12,900 nucleotides of DNA. Origin: DATDOY01 sp035293045 (GTDB lineage Bacteria; Actinomycetota; Acidimicrobiia; IMCC26256; JACPCJ01). A program made the translations under genes and the position numbers. This document shows, piece by piece, positions 1-5,927 of the stretch; within the stretch, counting starts at the first letter, position 1; every line of letters starts with the position of its first letter. The notes beneath the pieces are model-generated. The model made no database searches. It was not told the DNA's origin and saw only the letters and a list, made by a program, of their open reading frames with translations. The stretch spans positions 1 to 12,900 of the forward strand of contig DATDOY010000069.1 in the NCBI GenBank assembly GCA_035293045.1, given 5' to 3'.

Positions 1-199
1 GGGCGCTGTGTCGCATCCGGCGTGGCCCATCGAGCGCCCGCCGTTCATGTACGAGACGATGATGCCCGGCGTGTTCGCCGTCGGCGACGTCCGCTCACGC
101 TCAGTGAAACGGGTGGCGTCCGCCGTCGGCGAGGGGTCCGTTGTGATCCAGCAGGTCTGGCAACACCTCGAGGCCGAGCCCGCCCCGGCCGATCACTGA
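1..199 (+). CDS. Thioredoxin-reductase-like FAD/NAD(P) oxidoreductase, C-terminal fragment
   Basis: Only the last 65 or so codons are inside the window; the reading frame (starting at base 2) is open to the left edge and stops with TGA at 197-199. The fragment holds the classic C-terminal FAD-binding signature of the low-molecular-weight thioredoxin reductase family, PGVFAVGDVR followed by KRVASAVGEGS. In that motif the GD contacts the flavin ribityl/phosphate. An amphipathic tail (VVIQQVWQHL) normally closes the fold. The wording GDVRSRSVKRVASAVGEG is most like the stand-alone or cyclic-nucleotide-domain-fused TrxR-like proteins of actinobacteria, rather than the canonical trxB tail with its GD(V/C).D..YRQ pattern. 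The N-terminal domains, including any CxxC redox site, are outside the window, so the exact substrate cannot be stated. The gene converges on the protease, with only 4 nt between the stop codons. Confidence 0.85.
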   Translation, partial: GAVSHPAWPIERPPFMYETMMPGVFAVGDVRSRSVKRVASAVGEGSVVIQQVWQHLEAEPAPADH

Positions 200-203
200 G
201 CGA

Positions 204-1193
204 TCAGGGCACGAGGGCTGGCGCCGAGACGGCCGTGTTCTCCGTTCCGCCCACCCGCGCTGCCTCGTAGGTGGCTTGGGCGTAGTTGCCGAAGTACGGC
301 CCGTACATCGTCGAGTTGTCGATGTAGTACTTGAAGCTGTTCACCGAATTGGCCATCCCCCGCGCGGTCGTCGGATCGAAATCGACGTACCACGCCCCGC
401 CGCTCGAGCCGCCCGTCATGCCGCAGCCGAGTCCCTGGTCGAAGGAGCCGTAAGGATCGGGGCGGGTGGTGCCGGCGCAGTAGATGAGTTTGGTGCCCTT
501 GTACTTGCCCGCCGCCGGATACCCGAAGGCGTACGTGGACTGGTTGCGATCGAGGTTGAAGCCGATGGCTTGGCTGGCCCAGGTGCTTTCGAGGGTGTTG
601 CCGTTGATCACGGCGAAGGCGACGTCGTAGTTGAGGTCACCATCCTCAGCCCACGCGCTCGTCGTGACGAGCCTCGACGCCGCGAAACAGCGACCAGGGT
701 CGGTCGTGCAACTCTTGGTCGCCCAGCGCTCAAAGTCGGGGATGTAGACGAACTTCGATGCGAAGGCGCCGTCGGCCCCGCCCTCGACACAATGCCCGGC
801 CGTGAGCACCAGGCTCACGTCGGCGTTGGCGTCATCCACCGTGCTGCCCGAACATACGTAGTTGGTACTACCGAGGGTGAAGAACACCTTGCCGGTGGTG
901 CGGCGCACGAACTCGTTACCGCCCCAGGACGAGCCGGTGGTCGATCCCGTTTCCCCGCCACCATTTCCCCCACCACCATTTCCCCCGCCGGCACCATCGG
1001 GCCGCGCCTGCGGTTGCGCGAACTCGGGCTTGTGGTCGACGACGATGTCGCGCGGCTTGGCGTCGGCGATGCGCTCGCTCGTCCAGTAACTCCGGGCGTC
1101 GACAGGTCGACCGGCGTTCGCGGGGGGACTGCTCGCGCTCCATCCGGCCGCTACCGCGACCGCAAGGCTGAAGATGGTCAATGCACGCTTCAC
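204..1193 (-). CDS. Secreted trypsin-like (S1 family) serine protease
   Basis: Encodes 329 aa from a GTG start at 1193. The start is chosen because an AGGGGG ribosome-binding site lies 5 nt upstream and the protein then opens with a good Sec signal peptide: KR, a hydrophobic stretch to about residue 20, and a likely cut after ANA at residue 27. Residues 68-81 are a Gly/Asn-rich linker. The chymotrypsin-fold domain covers about residues 92-315. The catalytic triad can be read as His134 in LTAGHC, Asp190 in LNYDVAF and Ser264 in GMTGGSSGGAW. Cys114/Cys135, Cys162/Cys169 and Cys239/Cys257 are plausible disulfide pairs, which fits an extracellular enzyme. The Ser motif is GGSSGG instead of the trypsin GDSGG, so trypsin-like cleavage specificity should not be assumed. 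The natural substrate is unknown. It is a monocistronic-looking gene facing away from the oxidoreductase at 1489. Confidence 0.9.
   Translation of the reverse strand: MKRALTIFSLAVAVAAGWSASSPPANAGRPVDARSYWTSERIADAKPRDIVVDHKPEFAQPQARPDGAGGGNGGGGNGGGETGSTTGSSWGGNEFVRRTTGKVFFTLGSTNYVCSGSTVDDANADVSLVLTAGHCVEGGADGAFASKFVYIPDFERWATKSCTTDPGRCFAASRLVTTSAWAEDGDLNYDVAFAVINGNTLESTWASQAIGFNLDRNQSTYAFGYPAAGKYKGTKLIYCAGTTRPDPYGSFDQGLGCGMTGGSSGGAWYVDFDPTTARGMANSVNSFKYYIDNSTMYGPYFGNYAQATYEAARVGGTENTAVSAPALVP
950..993 (-). repeat. Short in-frame tandem repeat encoding the Gly/Asn linker of the protease
   Basis: Three imperfect copies of a 14-15-bp unit (TTTCCCC followed by a GCCACCA-type end, plus-strand sense) lie at 950-963, 964-978 and 979-993. 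On the minus strand they encode the GGGNG-type linker between the propeptide-like N terminus and the protease domain. Two units are a multiple of 15 bp, so copy-number change would lengthen or shorten the linker without a frameshift. Confidence 0.7.
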
Positions 1194-1237
1194 GAACGCC
1201 CCCTGAATAGCTGACTCGGACCAAACCGTCTCTGGGA

Positions 1238-1243
1238 ATCATA
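1238..1243 (-). promoter_or_regulatory. Candidate -10 box (TATGAT) for the protease gene
   Basis: On the minus strand TATGAT lies 45 nt before the GTG start, which would give a leader of about 35-40 nt containing the AGGGGG ribosome-binding site. No good -35 hexamer is visible at 16-18 bp, so this is a weak-to-moderate prediction. Confidence 0.4.
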
Positions 1244-1297
1244 CGCGAGGTCGAAAGCGGGCGTCCCTGCGCTCATCGGGCATATCTCACGGATCGG

Positions 1298-1345
1298 CAA
1301 ACGTGGGCCGGATTGAGGGCAGACGCGCATTTCTGCCCACGTTTG
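1298..1345. repeat. Perfect 11-bp inverted repeat with a competing inner stem
   Basis: Left arm CAAACGTGGGC at 1298-1308 and right arm GCCCACGTTTG at 1335-1345 pair completely. Inside, GGGCAGA (1317-1323) pairs with TCTGCCC (1332-1338), which overlaps the right outer arm, so the two stems are mutually exclusive in a single strand. It lies about 145 nt before the rightward gene and about 105 nt before the leftward one. It could be a paired operator, a small structured RNA or a stray terminator. There is no U-tract on either strand. Confidence 0.55.
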
Positions 1346-1476
1346 TCGGCGGCGGGCGGCCCGCGCGCGCCACCCCCTCGCCACCTCTACCGTCCAGGTC
1401 CGCCTCCCGGGCGCCCGCCGCGGCCCGGTCCCTCGTCGGATTGGCCGGTCGGAGCGGATCTGGGGGCCGAGCGCAG

Positions 1477-1488
1477 TACGGTCGCAGG
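1477..1488 (+). promoter_or_regulatory. Leaderless-type -10 box before the luciferase-like gene
   Basis: TACGGT at 1477-1482 ends 6 nt before the ATG at 1489, so RNA would begin at or next to the start codon. No separate ribosome-binding site is present at a normal distance (GCAGG abuts the ATG). Leaderless mRNAs are common in actinobacteria; this one is inferred from spacing only. Confidence 0.45.
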
Positions 1489-2316
1489 ATGCGATTCGGC
1501 ATCGATGTTGCTCAGCAGCGTGTGGAATGGGACGAACTGGTTGGCCGCGTGCAGTTGGCCGAGAGCCTCGGCTTCGACGGCGCGTGGGGATTCGACCATT
1601 TCCAACCCATGTACGGAGAGGGGCCGGGCAACTGCTTCGAGGGGATGACGACCCTCGCCGCGCTGGCCGGCCAGACCTCGACCATCCGCCTCGGGCTCCT
1701 CGTGACCGGCGTGACCTACCGGCACCCCTCGGTGCTGGCCGCCGAGGCCGTGACCATCGATCACGCTTCGCACGGGCGCCTCGAACTCGGCATGGGGAAC
1801 GCGTGGTTCGAGGACGAGCACCGCGCGCTCGGCATCCGCTTCCCGTCGATGAGCGAGCGCTTCGAGTTGCTCGAGAACGCCCTCGAAATCGTGACGCGGC
1901 TGATGACGGGCGAGCGCGTCTCCTACCACGGGCACCAGCTTCAGCTGAGCAACGCACAACTTCGCCCGTTGCCGGTCCAGCGACCCCATCCCCCGATCTG
2001 GATCGGCGGGTCAGGGCCCAAGCGAACCCTCCCGCTCGTCGCCCGCTTCGCCGACGCGTGGCACGCGTGGGGCACCCCCGAGTCCCTCGCCGTCGCGAGC
2101 GCCCGCGTCGATGAGCTCGCCGACAAGGCCGGGCGTGATCCCAAGGCCATCGTGCGCGCGTCGTCGCTCTCGATCTCCGAGCCCCTCGACGAGGTGCGGC
2201 GTACGGCCGACGCGTGGCAAGAGGCCGGGTGGGACTACCTCGTGTGCGGATGGCCGAGCGAAGGCGCGGCCAAGGTCGAGGAGTTCATGACCAAGGTCGC
2301 CGCCGCCGTCGGCTGA
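1489..2316 (+). CDS. Luciferase-like (LLM class) flavin/F420-dependent oxidoreductase
   Basis: Encodes 275 aa with the features of the bacterial luciferase-like TIM-barrel superfamily. These are an early beta strand MRFGIDV, QLAESLGFDGAWGFDHF (residues 22-38) where the first-strand/helix aromatic residues face the cofactor, the LGLLVTGVTYRHPSVLA strand and turn (68-84), the HGRLELGMGNAWFEDEH segment (95-111), and the typical HPPIWIGGSGPKRTL phosphate-grip loop (167-181). Actinobacterial members usually use reduced coenzyme F420 rather than FMNH2, but the sequence alone does not settle the cofactor or the substrate. The ATG at 1489 is preferred over the longer open frame from 1303. The upstream part is low-complexity Ala/Pro/Arg without family similarity, and a TANNNT box sits 6 nt before 1489. 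The gene is single and converges on the sigma factor gene. Confidence 0.88.
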   Translation: MRFGIDVAQQRVEWDELVGRVQLAESLGFDGAWGFDHFQPMYGEGPGNCFEGMTTLAALAGQTSTIRLGLLVTGVTYRHPSVLAAEAVTIDHASHGRLELGMGNAWFEDEHRALGIRFPSMSERFELLENALEIVTRLMTGERVSYHGHQLQLSNAQLRPLPVQRPHPPIWIGGSGPKRTLPLVARFADAWHAWGTPESLAVASARVDELADKAGRDPKAIVRASSLSISEPLDEVRRTADAWQEAGWDYLVCGWPSEGAAKVEEFMTKVAAAVG

Positions 2317-2330
2317 GGTTCAGCCGACGG
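2306..2330. terminator. 11-bp hairpin spanning the stop codon, shared by convergent genes
   Basis: CCGTCGGCTGA (2306-2316) pairs perfectly with TCAGCCGACGG (2320-2330) around a GGT loop. The left arm contains the TGA stop of the luciferase-like gene. The hairpin lies 32 nt past the stop of the convergent sigma gene, so it could stop both transcripts. No U-tract follows in either direction, which is common for actinobacterial terminators. Confidence 0.55.
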
Positions 2331-2362
2331 AGCGCCGCCGCGAATCGCGCCGCGGGGAGGGA

Positions 2363-3163
2363 TCAGCCGGCCAGGCGGAGGCCCTGGATCTCGGAGCGGC
2401 GCGACATCGTGAGGAGCGCCCGCTGCTCGATCTGGCGGACGCGCTCGCGGCTGACGCCGAGTCGGGCGCCGATCTCCTCGAGGGTCAGCGGCACCTCGCC
2501 GTCGAGGCCGTACCGCATGACGAGCACTTCACGCTGACGATCCGGGAGCGCCGCCACGATCTCACGGATCGTCTCCGCCCCCATGTCGCCCTCGACACCG
2601 TCGGCGACGCCCACTCCCGCGGCCGCCACCATCTCTCCGAGATCCGAGCCGTCGTCGCCGATCGGCGCATCGAGGCTCACCACCGTTCTCGGTGCATTCT
2701 GGATCCGGCGCACCTCCTCGACGGTCGCTCCGGCCGCCTCGCGAACTTCCTCGTCGGTGGGCTCGCGTCCCAGATCCGCCCGCAATTCGCCACGCACCCG
2801 ATCGAGTCGGCGCATCCGCTCGGCCACATGCGAGGGGAACCGGATCACACGGGCCTGGTTGTCGACGGCCCGCTGCACGCGCTGGCGGATCCACCACGTG
2901 GCGTACGTGGAGAATCGGTGGCCCCGAGTCCAGTCGAAGCGCTCGACGGCCTCGACGAGCCCGAAATATCCCTCTTGGACGAGGTCGGCGAGCGGCACGC
3001 CCGGACGTTCGTAGCGCTTGGCCACCCACACGACGAGGCGCAGGTTCGACGTGATCAGGCGCTCACGAGCCTCTTCGTCGCCCTCGGCACGGCGCTTCGC
3101 CAGCGCAACCTCGGTCGCCGCATCGAGCAGCGGGTAATCATCGATCCGGTCCAGCAACAGCAT
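2363..3163 (-). CDS. RNA polymerase sigma-70 family factor (SigA-like, group 2 type)
   Basis: Encodes 266 aa and directs RNA polymerase to promoters. Visible parts: a shortened region 1.2 (residues 1-35, YPLLDAATEVALAKRRAEGD); region 2 (36-106) with LRLVVWVAKRY, the core-binding PLADLVQEGYFGLVEAVERFD and the -10-reading/melting FSTYATWWIRQ; region 3 (about 108-190); and region 4 (200-254) with the -35-reading helix-turn-helix LTLEEIGARLGVSRERVRQIEQ. Region 1.1 is absent and the usual N-terminal DPVRMYL-type segment is reduced, so this is an alternative factor and not the housekeeping sigma. The open frame continues upstream, but the ATG at 3163 is chosen because GGGAGG lies 8 nt before it and family similarity begins there. 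No anti-sigma gene is adjacent. The regulon is unknown. Confidence 0.93.
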   Translation of the reverse strand: MLLLDRIDDYPLLDAATEVALAKRRAEGDEEARERLITSNLRLVVWVAKRYERPGVPLADLVQEGYFGLVEAVERFDWTRGHRFSTYATWWIRQRVQRAVDNQARVIRFPSHVAERMRRLDRVRGELRADLGREPTDEEVREAAGATVEEVRRIQNAPRTVVSLDAPIGDDGSDLGEMVAAAGVGVADGVEGDMGAETIREIVAALPDRQREVLVMRYGLDGEVPLTLEEIGARLGVSRERVRQIEQRALLTMSRRSEIQGLRLAG

Positions 3164-3294
3164 TCTGTGAACCTCCCCACCCTTCCTCTTGACACCGTGA
3201 CAGGTCGCGAACCCGCTGAACCCCTGCGGAGGTCCCGATCTCAAGGGCCAGAGGTCCTGAACCTGTCGGTGGTGGCTGCGAGGGCGTCGTCCCC

Positions 3295-3307
3295 TACGAT
3301 GCGCCCC
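3295..3307 (+). promoter_or_regulatory. Leaderless-type -10 box before the small basic protein
   Basis: TACGAT at 3295-3300 is followed by 7 nt (GCGCCCC) and then the ATG at 3308. There is no purine-rich ribosome-binding site, so translation from a leaderless mRNA is the simplest reading. No clear -35 box is seen. Confidence 0.5.
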
Positions 3308-3604
3308 ATGGGACGAGGTGATCGGCGTTCGATCCGGTGGAAGCGAGACCGCATCCGCAACAAGAAGCTCCGCGACAAGCGCGCTTCTGAGGCCCGCGGC
3401 CTCGCCAGAAAGCAAGGCCCGGTCGCGCCGACCCCGACGCCTGCGCCCGCGCCGGCCGCCACGCCGTCGAATCCCCCGCCGCCCCCGCCGCCGTCGAGCG
3501 CGGCCACGCCGTCTGCGCCCGATGTGGCGGATGCGGCGGACGCACCCGCCGACGACGCGCCCGCGGACGACGGGGCCGATCAGCCGGCTCCCGCCTCCTC
3601 GTAA
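3308..3604 (+). CDS. Small protein: basic THX-like N terminus, Pro-rich linker, acidic tail
   Basis: Encodes 98 aa. Residues 1-36 are extremely basic (MGRGDRRSIRWKRDRIRNKK and onward). They resemble the start of the tiny ribosomal protein bTHX, which begins G-K-G-D-R-R-T-R-R-G-K, in the G-x-G-D-R-R-x-x-R-x-K pattern. Residues about 40-68 are low complexity, Pro/Ala/Thr-rich with a run of seven or more Pro. Residues 69-98 are Ala/Asp-rich and acidic. No transmembrane segment or signal peptide is present. The charge split suggests RNA or ribosome binding by the N terminus, with a flexible, possibly self-neutralising tail, but this is inference. It is divergent from the sigma gene (144 nt between starts) and converges on rocD. 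GC-rich repeats can fake small frames, but the leaderless box and the motif at residue 1 favour a real gene. Confidence 0.6.
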   Translation: MGRGDRRSIRWKRDRIRNKKLRDKRASEARGLARKQGPVAPTPTPAPAPAATPSNPPPPPPPSSAATPSAPDVADAADAPADDAPADDGADQPAPASS

Positions 3605-3663
3605 CCCTCGCCTCCACCCGCTGCCCCGCCGGATCCGAATGGGACCCGCCCGCGGAGGGGAGT

Positions 3664-4881
3664 TCAGGCCACTCTCGACGCCCCACGGGGCGACAGCGCG
3701 TCGCCGATGCGCTCGAGCGCCCACGCCACCTCGTGTTCGGTGATCACGAGCGGCGGCGCGAACCGGATCGTATGGCCGTGCGTGTCCTTGGCGAGGATGC
3801 CCCGCGTGAGCAGTTCCTCACACATCGCCCGGCCCGTGGGACCGGCCGGGTCGAGATCGGCGGCGACCCACAGGCCCCGTCCCCGCACGTCGACCGCCGC
3901 CCCGCTCGCCACGTCGGCGATGCCCTGGCGCAGCTGAGGCCCGAGCCGCGCGGCGCGCTCCTGGTATTCGCCGGTGCGCACGAGGCGCAGCACCTCCCGG
4001 CCGACCGCGCACGCCAGCGGGTTCCCACCGAAGGTGCTCCCGTGCTCGCCTGGCCGGAACACCCCGAGCACGTCGTCGTCGGCCACCACCGCCGACACGG
4101 GCACGATGCCCCCGCCGAGCGCCTTTCCGAGCACGTAGACGTCCGGAACGACGCCCTCGTGATCGCACGCGAACGTCCGACCCGTGCGGCCGAACCCCGA
4201 CTGGATCTCGTCGGCGATCATCAGGACGCCGCGCTCCGAGCAGATCCTGCGCACCTCGCGTAGCCAGCCGTCGGGAGGGATGATCACCCCGGCCTCCCCC
4301 TGGATGGGCTCGAAGAGGAACGCCACCGTCTCCGCGGTGATGGCGGCTTCGAGCGCGCCGGCGTCGCCAAACGGCACGATGTCGAAGCCGGGCGTGTAGG
4401 GGCCGAAGCCGTCCCGCGCCGACGGATCGGTCGAGAACGAGACGATGGTGGTGGTGCGGCCGTGGAAGTTGCCGGCGCACACCACGATGCGGGCCCGCTC
4501 CGGGGCCACGCCCTTGCGTTCGTAGCCCCACTTGCGCGCCAGCTTGATGGCCGTCTCGACCGCTTCGGCGCCGGTGTTCATCGGCAGGACGAGGTCCTTG
4601 CCGCACGTCGCCGCGAGGTCGGCGCAGAACGGGCCGAGTTGGTCGTTGTGGAACGCTCGACTCGTGAGGGTGACCCGGCTGAGCTGCCGGCGCGCCGCCG
4701 CCACCAACGCCGGGTGACGGTGCCCGAAGTTGACGGCGGAGTACCCCGCGAGCATGTCGAGGTAGCGACGGCCCTCCGGATCCGTCACCCACGATCCCTG
4801 CGCCTCGGCGATGACCACAGGCAGGGGGGCGTAGTTGTGGGCGGCGTACCGCTCAGCCAGGGATCGAGCGTCGGATCGCAT
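3664..4881 (-). CDS. rocD: Ornithine--oxo-acid aminotransferase (ornithine aminotransferase)
   Basis: Encodes 405 aa from the ATG at 4881. It is a class III, fold-type I PLP aminotransferase that moves the delta-amino group of ornithine to 2-oxoglutarate, giving glutamate-5-semialdehyde and glutamate. The N-terminal ERYAAHNYAPLPVV (10-23) is the ornithine aminotransferase hallmark. Further landmarks are YLDMLAGYSAVNFGHRHP (40-57), MNTGAEAVETAIKLARKW (101-118), GNFHGRT (137-143), PIQGEAGV (192-199), ADEIQSGFGRTG (223-234, cofactor Asp224) and the PLP lysine Lys253 in LGKALGGG. Length matches the family. The start at 4881 has GGAGGG 7 nt upstream and matches the family N terminus. The frame also opens at 4962, just after a TAGCGT box, so a 27-residue longer leaderless product is possible. 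It is divergent from the hydrolase gene, sharing its promoter region. Confidence 0.92.
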   Translation of the reverse strand: MRSDARSLAERYAAHNYAPLPVVIAEAQGSWVTDPEGRRYLDMLAGYSAVNFGHRHPALVAAARRQLSRVTLTSRAFHNDQLGPFCADLAATCGKDLVLPMNTGAEAVETAIKLARKWGYERKGVAPERARIVVCAGNFHGRTTTIVSFSTDPSARDGFGPYTPGFDIVPFGDAGALEAAITAETVAFLFEPIQGEAGVIIPPDGWLREVRRICSERGVLMIADEIQSGFGRTGRTFACDHEGVVPDVYVLGKALGGGIVPVSAVVADDDVLGVFRPGEHGSTFGGNPLACAVGREVLRLVRTGEYQERAARLGPQLRQGIADVASGAAVDVRGRGLWVAADLDPAGPTGRAMCEELLTRGILAKDTHGHTIRFAPPLVITEHEVAWALERIGDALSPRGASRVA

Positions 4882-4962
4882 CGCGGGTCCCTCCATCTCT
4901 CGCTCCGAGGAGCGCGTCGCCCCGGGGCCGGGGTGGCGGGGTCCCGGGAACAAATCTTCCAT

Positions 4963-4972
4963 CGGGACGCTA
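4963..4972 (-). promoter_or_regulatory. Candidate rocD promoter box (TAGCGT)
   Basis: On the minus strand TAGCGT (4972-4967) lies 4 nt before the in-frame ATG at 4962 and about 85 nt before the preferred start at 4881. It is a possible -10 element for rocD. If it is used, the palindrome at 4986-5000 falls in the -35 region of the same promoter. Confidence 0.35.
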
Positions 4973-4985
4973 CCACGAATCGTCG

Positions 4986-5005
4986 GATTGTTCTACAATC
5001 TGACG
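4986..5005 (+). promoter_or_regulatory. GntR-type operator overlapping a leaderless -10 box
   Basis: GATTGTTCTACAATC at 4986-5000 is a perfect palindrome with 6-bp arms and a TCT centre. Its core TTGTTCTACAA fits the TNGTNNNACNA pattern described for FCD-family GntR regulators such as LldR. The same bases contain TACAAT (4994-4999), a near-perfect -10 box ending 6 nt before the ATG at 5006. A bound repressor would therefore cover the promoter. The FCD GntR gene two genes along (5928-6590) is the obvious candidate. Confidence 0.65.
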
Positions 5006-5911
5006 ATGCTTACGTTCCCTTTGGGCCGTCCCCCCTACGAGGCCGAGGGGCCCCCGCTGCCCTGGGGCTACCGCTACCTCATGTGCCCGCCCCGGCACTT
5101 CGAAGTCGCCTACGAGATCAACCCGTGGATGGACCGCAGCGTCAAGGTGGACGGCGACGCCGCCCGGGCCCAGTGGGACGCCCTCGTCGAGGCCCTGCGC
5201 TCGGCCGGCGCCACCGTCGAGTGCATGGAACCGCAGCCGAGCCTGCCCGACCTCGTGTTCACCGCCAACGCCGCCCTCGTCGTCGACGGGCGGGCGGTCG
5301 TCTCGCGATTCCGCGATGCCGAGCGCCGCGGTGAGAGCCCTCACGACGCCGCGTGGTTCGAACAGCACGGCTTCCTGGTGGAGCACCTACCGGGCAACCT
5401 CGTCCAGGAGGGCGCCGGCGACGCCCTTCCCTTCACCCCCCGGGAGGGCGCGGCGCCGGTGCTCTTCGCCGGCCACGGCATCCGCAGCGAGCTGGGGGCG
5501 GTGGGCGCGCTGGCGCGGCTGTTGTCGATCCGCGTCGAGCCGCTCGAGCTGGTCGATCCTCGCCTCTACCACCTCGATCTCGCCTTCTGCCCGCTCGGCC
5601 CCGGGCGCGCCATCGTCGCCCCCGCCGCGTTCACCGCCGCGGCGCGGCGACGCCTCGAAGCCCTCGTGAACGATCCGCTCGTCCTCGACCTCGAGGAGGC
5701 ACTCACGTTCTGCGCCAACTCGGTGGTGGTCGGCACGACGGTGATCATGCCGACGTGCCCGCCGCGGGTGCGCCACGTGCTCGAGCGCTGGGGCTTCGAG
5801 GTGGTCGTGGTTCCGGTCGGCGAGTTCCGCAAGGCCGGGGGCGCGGTGCGCTGCCTCACGCTCCCCCTCGACCTTCACCCGGGAGAGACCCACGCCCGCG
5901 CCGCCGCCTGA
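5006..5911 (+). CDS. DDAH/arginine-hydrolase family (amidinotransferase fold) enzyme
   Basis: Encodes 301 aa of the guanidino-group-modifying, five-bladed propeller superfamily. Readable landmarks are PDLVFTANAALVV (81-93), RFRDAERRGE (101-110), EGAGD (135-139), HGIRSE (157-162), the catalytic-His motif YHLDLAF with His189, ANSVVVGT (237-244), and the nucleophile Cys283 in KAGGAVRCLTLPL. Family members hydrolyse dimethylarginine to citrulline plus dimethylamine, arginine to citrulline, or (ArgZ/AgrE type) arginine to ornithine plus ammonia and CO2. The FTAN motif has Asn88 where arginine deiminases have the R of FTRD, which resembles the dihydrolase-type site. Together with divergent rocD this would fit an arginine-to-ornithine route, but substrate is unproven. 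The ATG at 5006 follows a TACAAT box by 6 nt. The frame extends upstream, but that part overlaps the divergent promoter region. It is probably co-transcribed with the GntR gene 16 nt downstream. Confidence 0.85.
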   Translation: MLTFPLGRPPYEAEGPPLPWGYRYLMCPPRHFEVAYEINPWMDRSVKVDGDAARAQWDALVEALRSAGATVECMEPQPSLPDLVFTANAALVVDGRAVVSRFRDAERRGESPHDAAWFEQHGFLVEHLPGNLVQEGAGDALPFTPREGAAPVLFAGHGIRSELGAVGALARLLSIRVEPLELVDPRLYHLDLAFCPLGPGRAIVAPAAFTAAARRRLEALVNDPLVLDLEEALTFCANSVVVGTTVIMPTCPPRVRHVLERWGFEVVVVPVGEFRKAGGAVRCLTLPLDLHPGETHARAAA

Positions 5912-5927
5912 CACACTGGCCGCGCCC

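Larger units (their letters stand above)
1194..1488. other. Divergent intergenic region with overlapping inverted repeats
   Basis: This 295-nt gap separates the protease (leftward) from the luciferase-like gene (rightward). It holds the protease -10 candidate at 1238-1243 and the rightward TACGGT box at 1477-1482. Between them is a perfect 11-bp inverted repeat (CAAACGTGGGC at 1298-1308, GCCCACGTTTG at 1335-1345). Its right arm also pairs with a closer 7-bp arm (GGGCAGA 1317-1323 with TCTGCCC 1332-1338). No convincing reading frame with a start and ribosome-binding site was found. The stretch from about 1350 to 1440 is very G+C-rich and shows no recognised signal. Confidence 0.6.

Noticed and set aside
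276..1214. A 312-aa plus-strand frame opposite the serine protease.
   Set aside because: It is antisense to a gene with an intact catalytic triad, signal peptide and ribosome-binding site; it has no family features and is a product of GC bias.
1303..1488. Upstream start for the luciferase-like gene.
   Set aside because: The added 62 residues are Pro/Ala/Arg-rich without family similarity, and the inverted repeat at 1298-1345 and the TACGGT box favour ATG 1489.
3189..3195. TTGACA-type -35 box (CTTGACA) on the plus strand.
   Set aside because: No TANNNT box is found 16-18 bp downstream, and the nearest plus-strand gene has its own leaderless-type box 100 nt further on.
3164..3724. N-terminal extension of the sigma factor frame to 3724.
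   Set aside because: The extension is Arg/Gly-rich low-complexity sequence antisense to the small basic protein, while the ATG at 3163 has a GGGAGG ribosome-binding site and the family N terminus.
4462..5334. A 290-aa plus-strand frame crossing rocD, the divergent promoter and the hydrolase start.
   Set aside because: It is out of frame with the hydrolase, antisense to rocD, and shows no motif.
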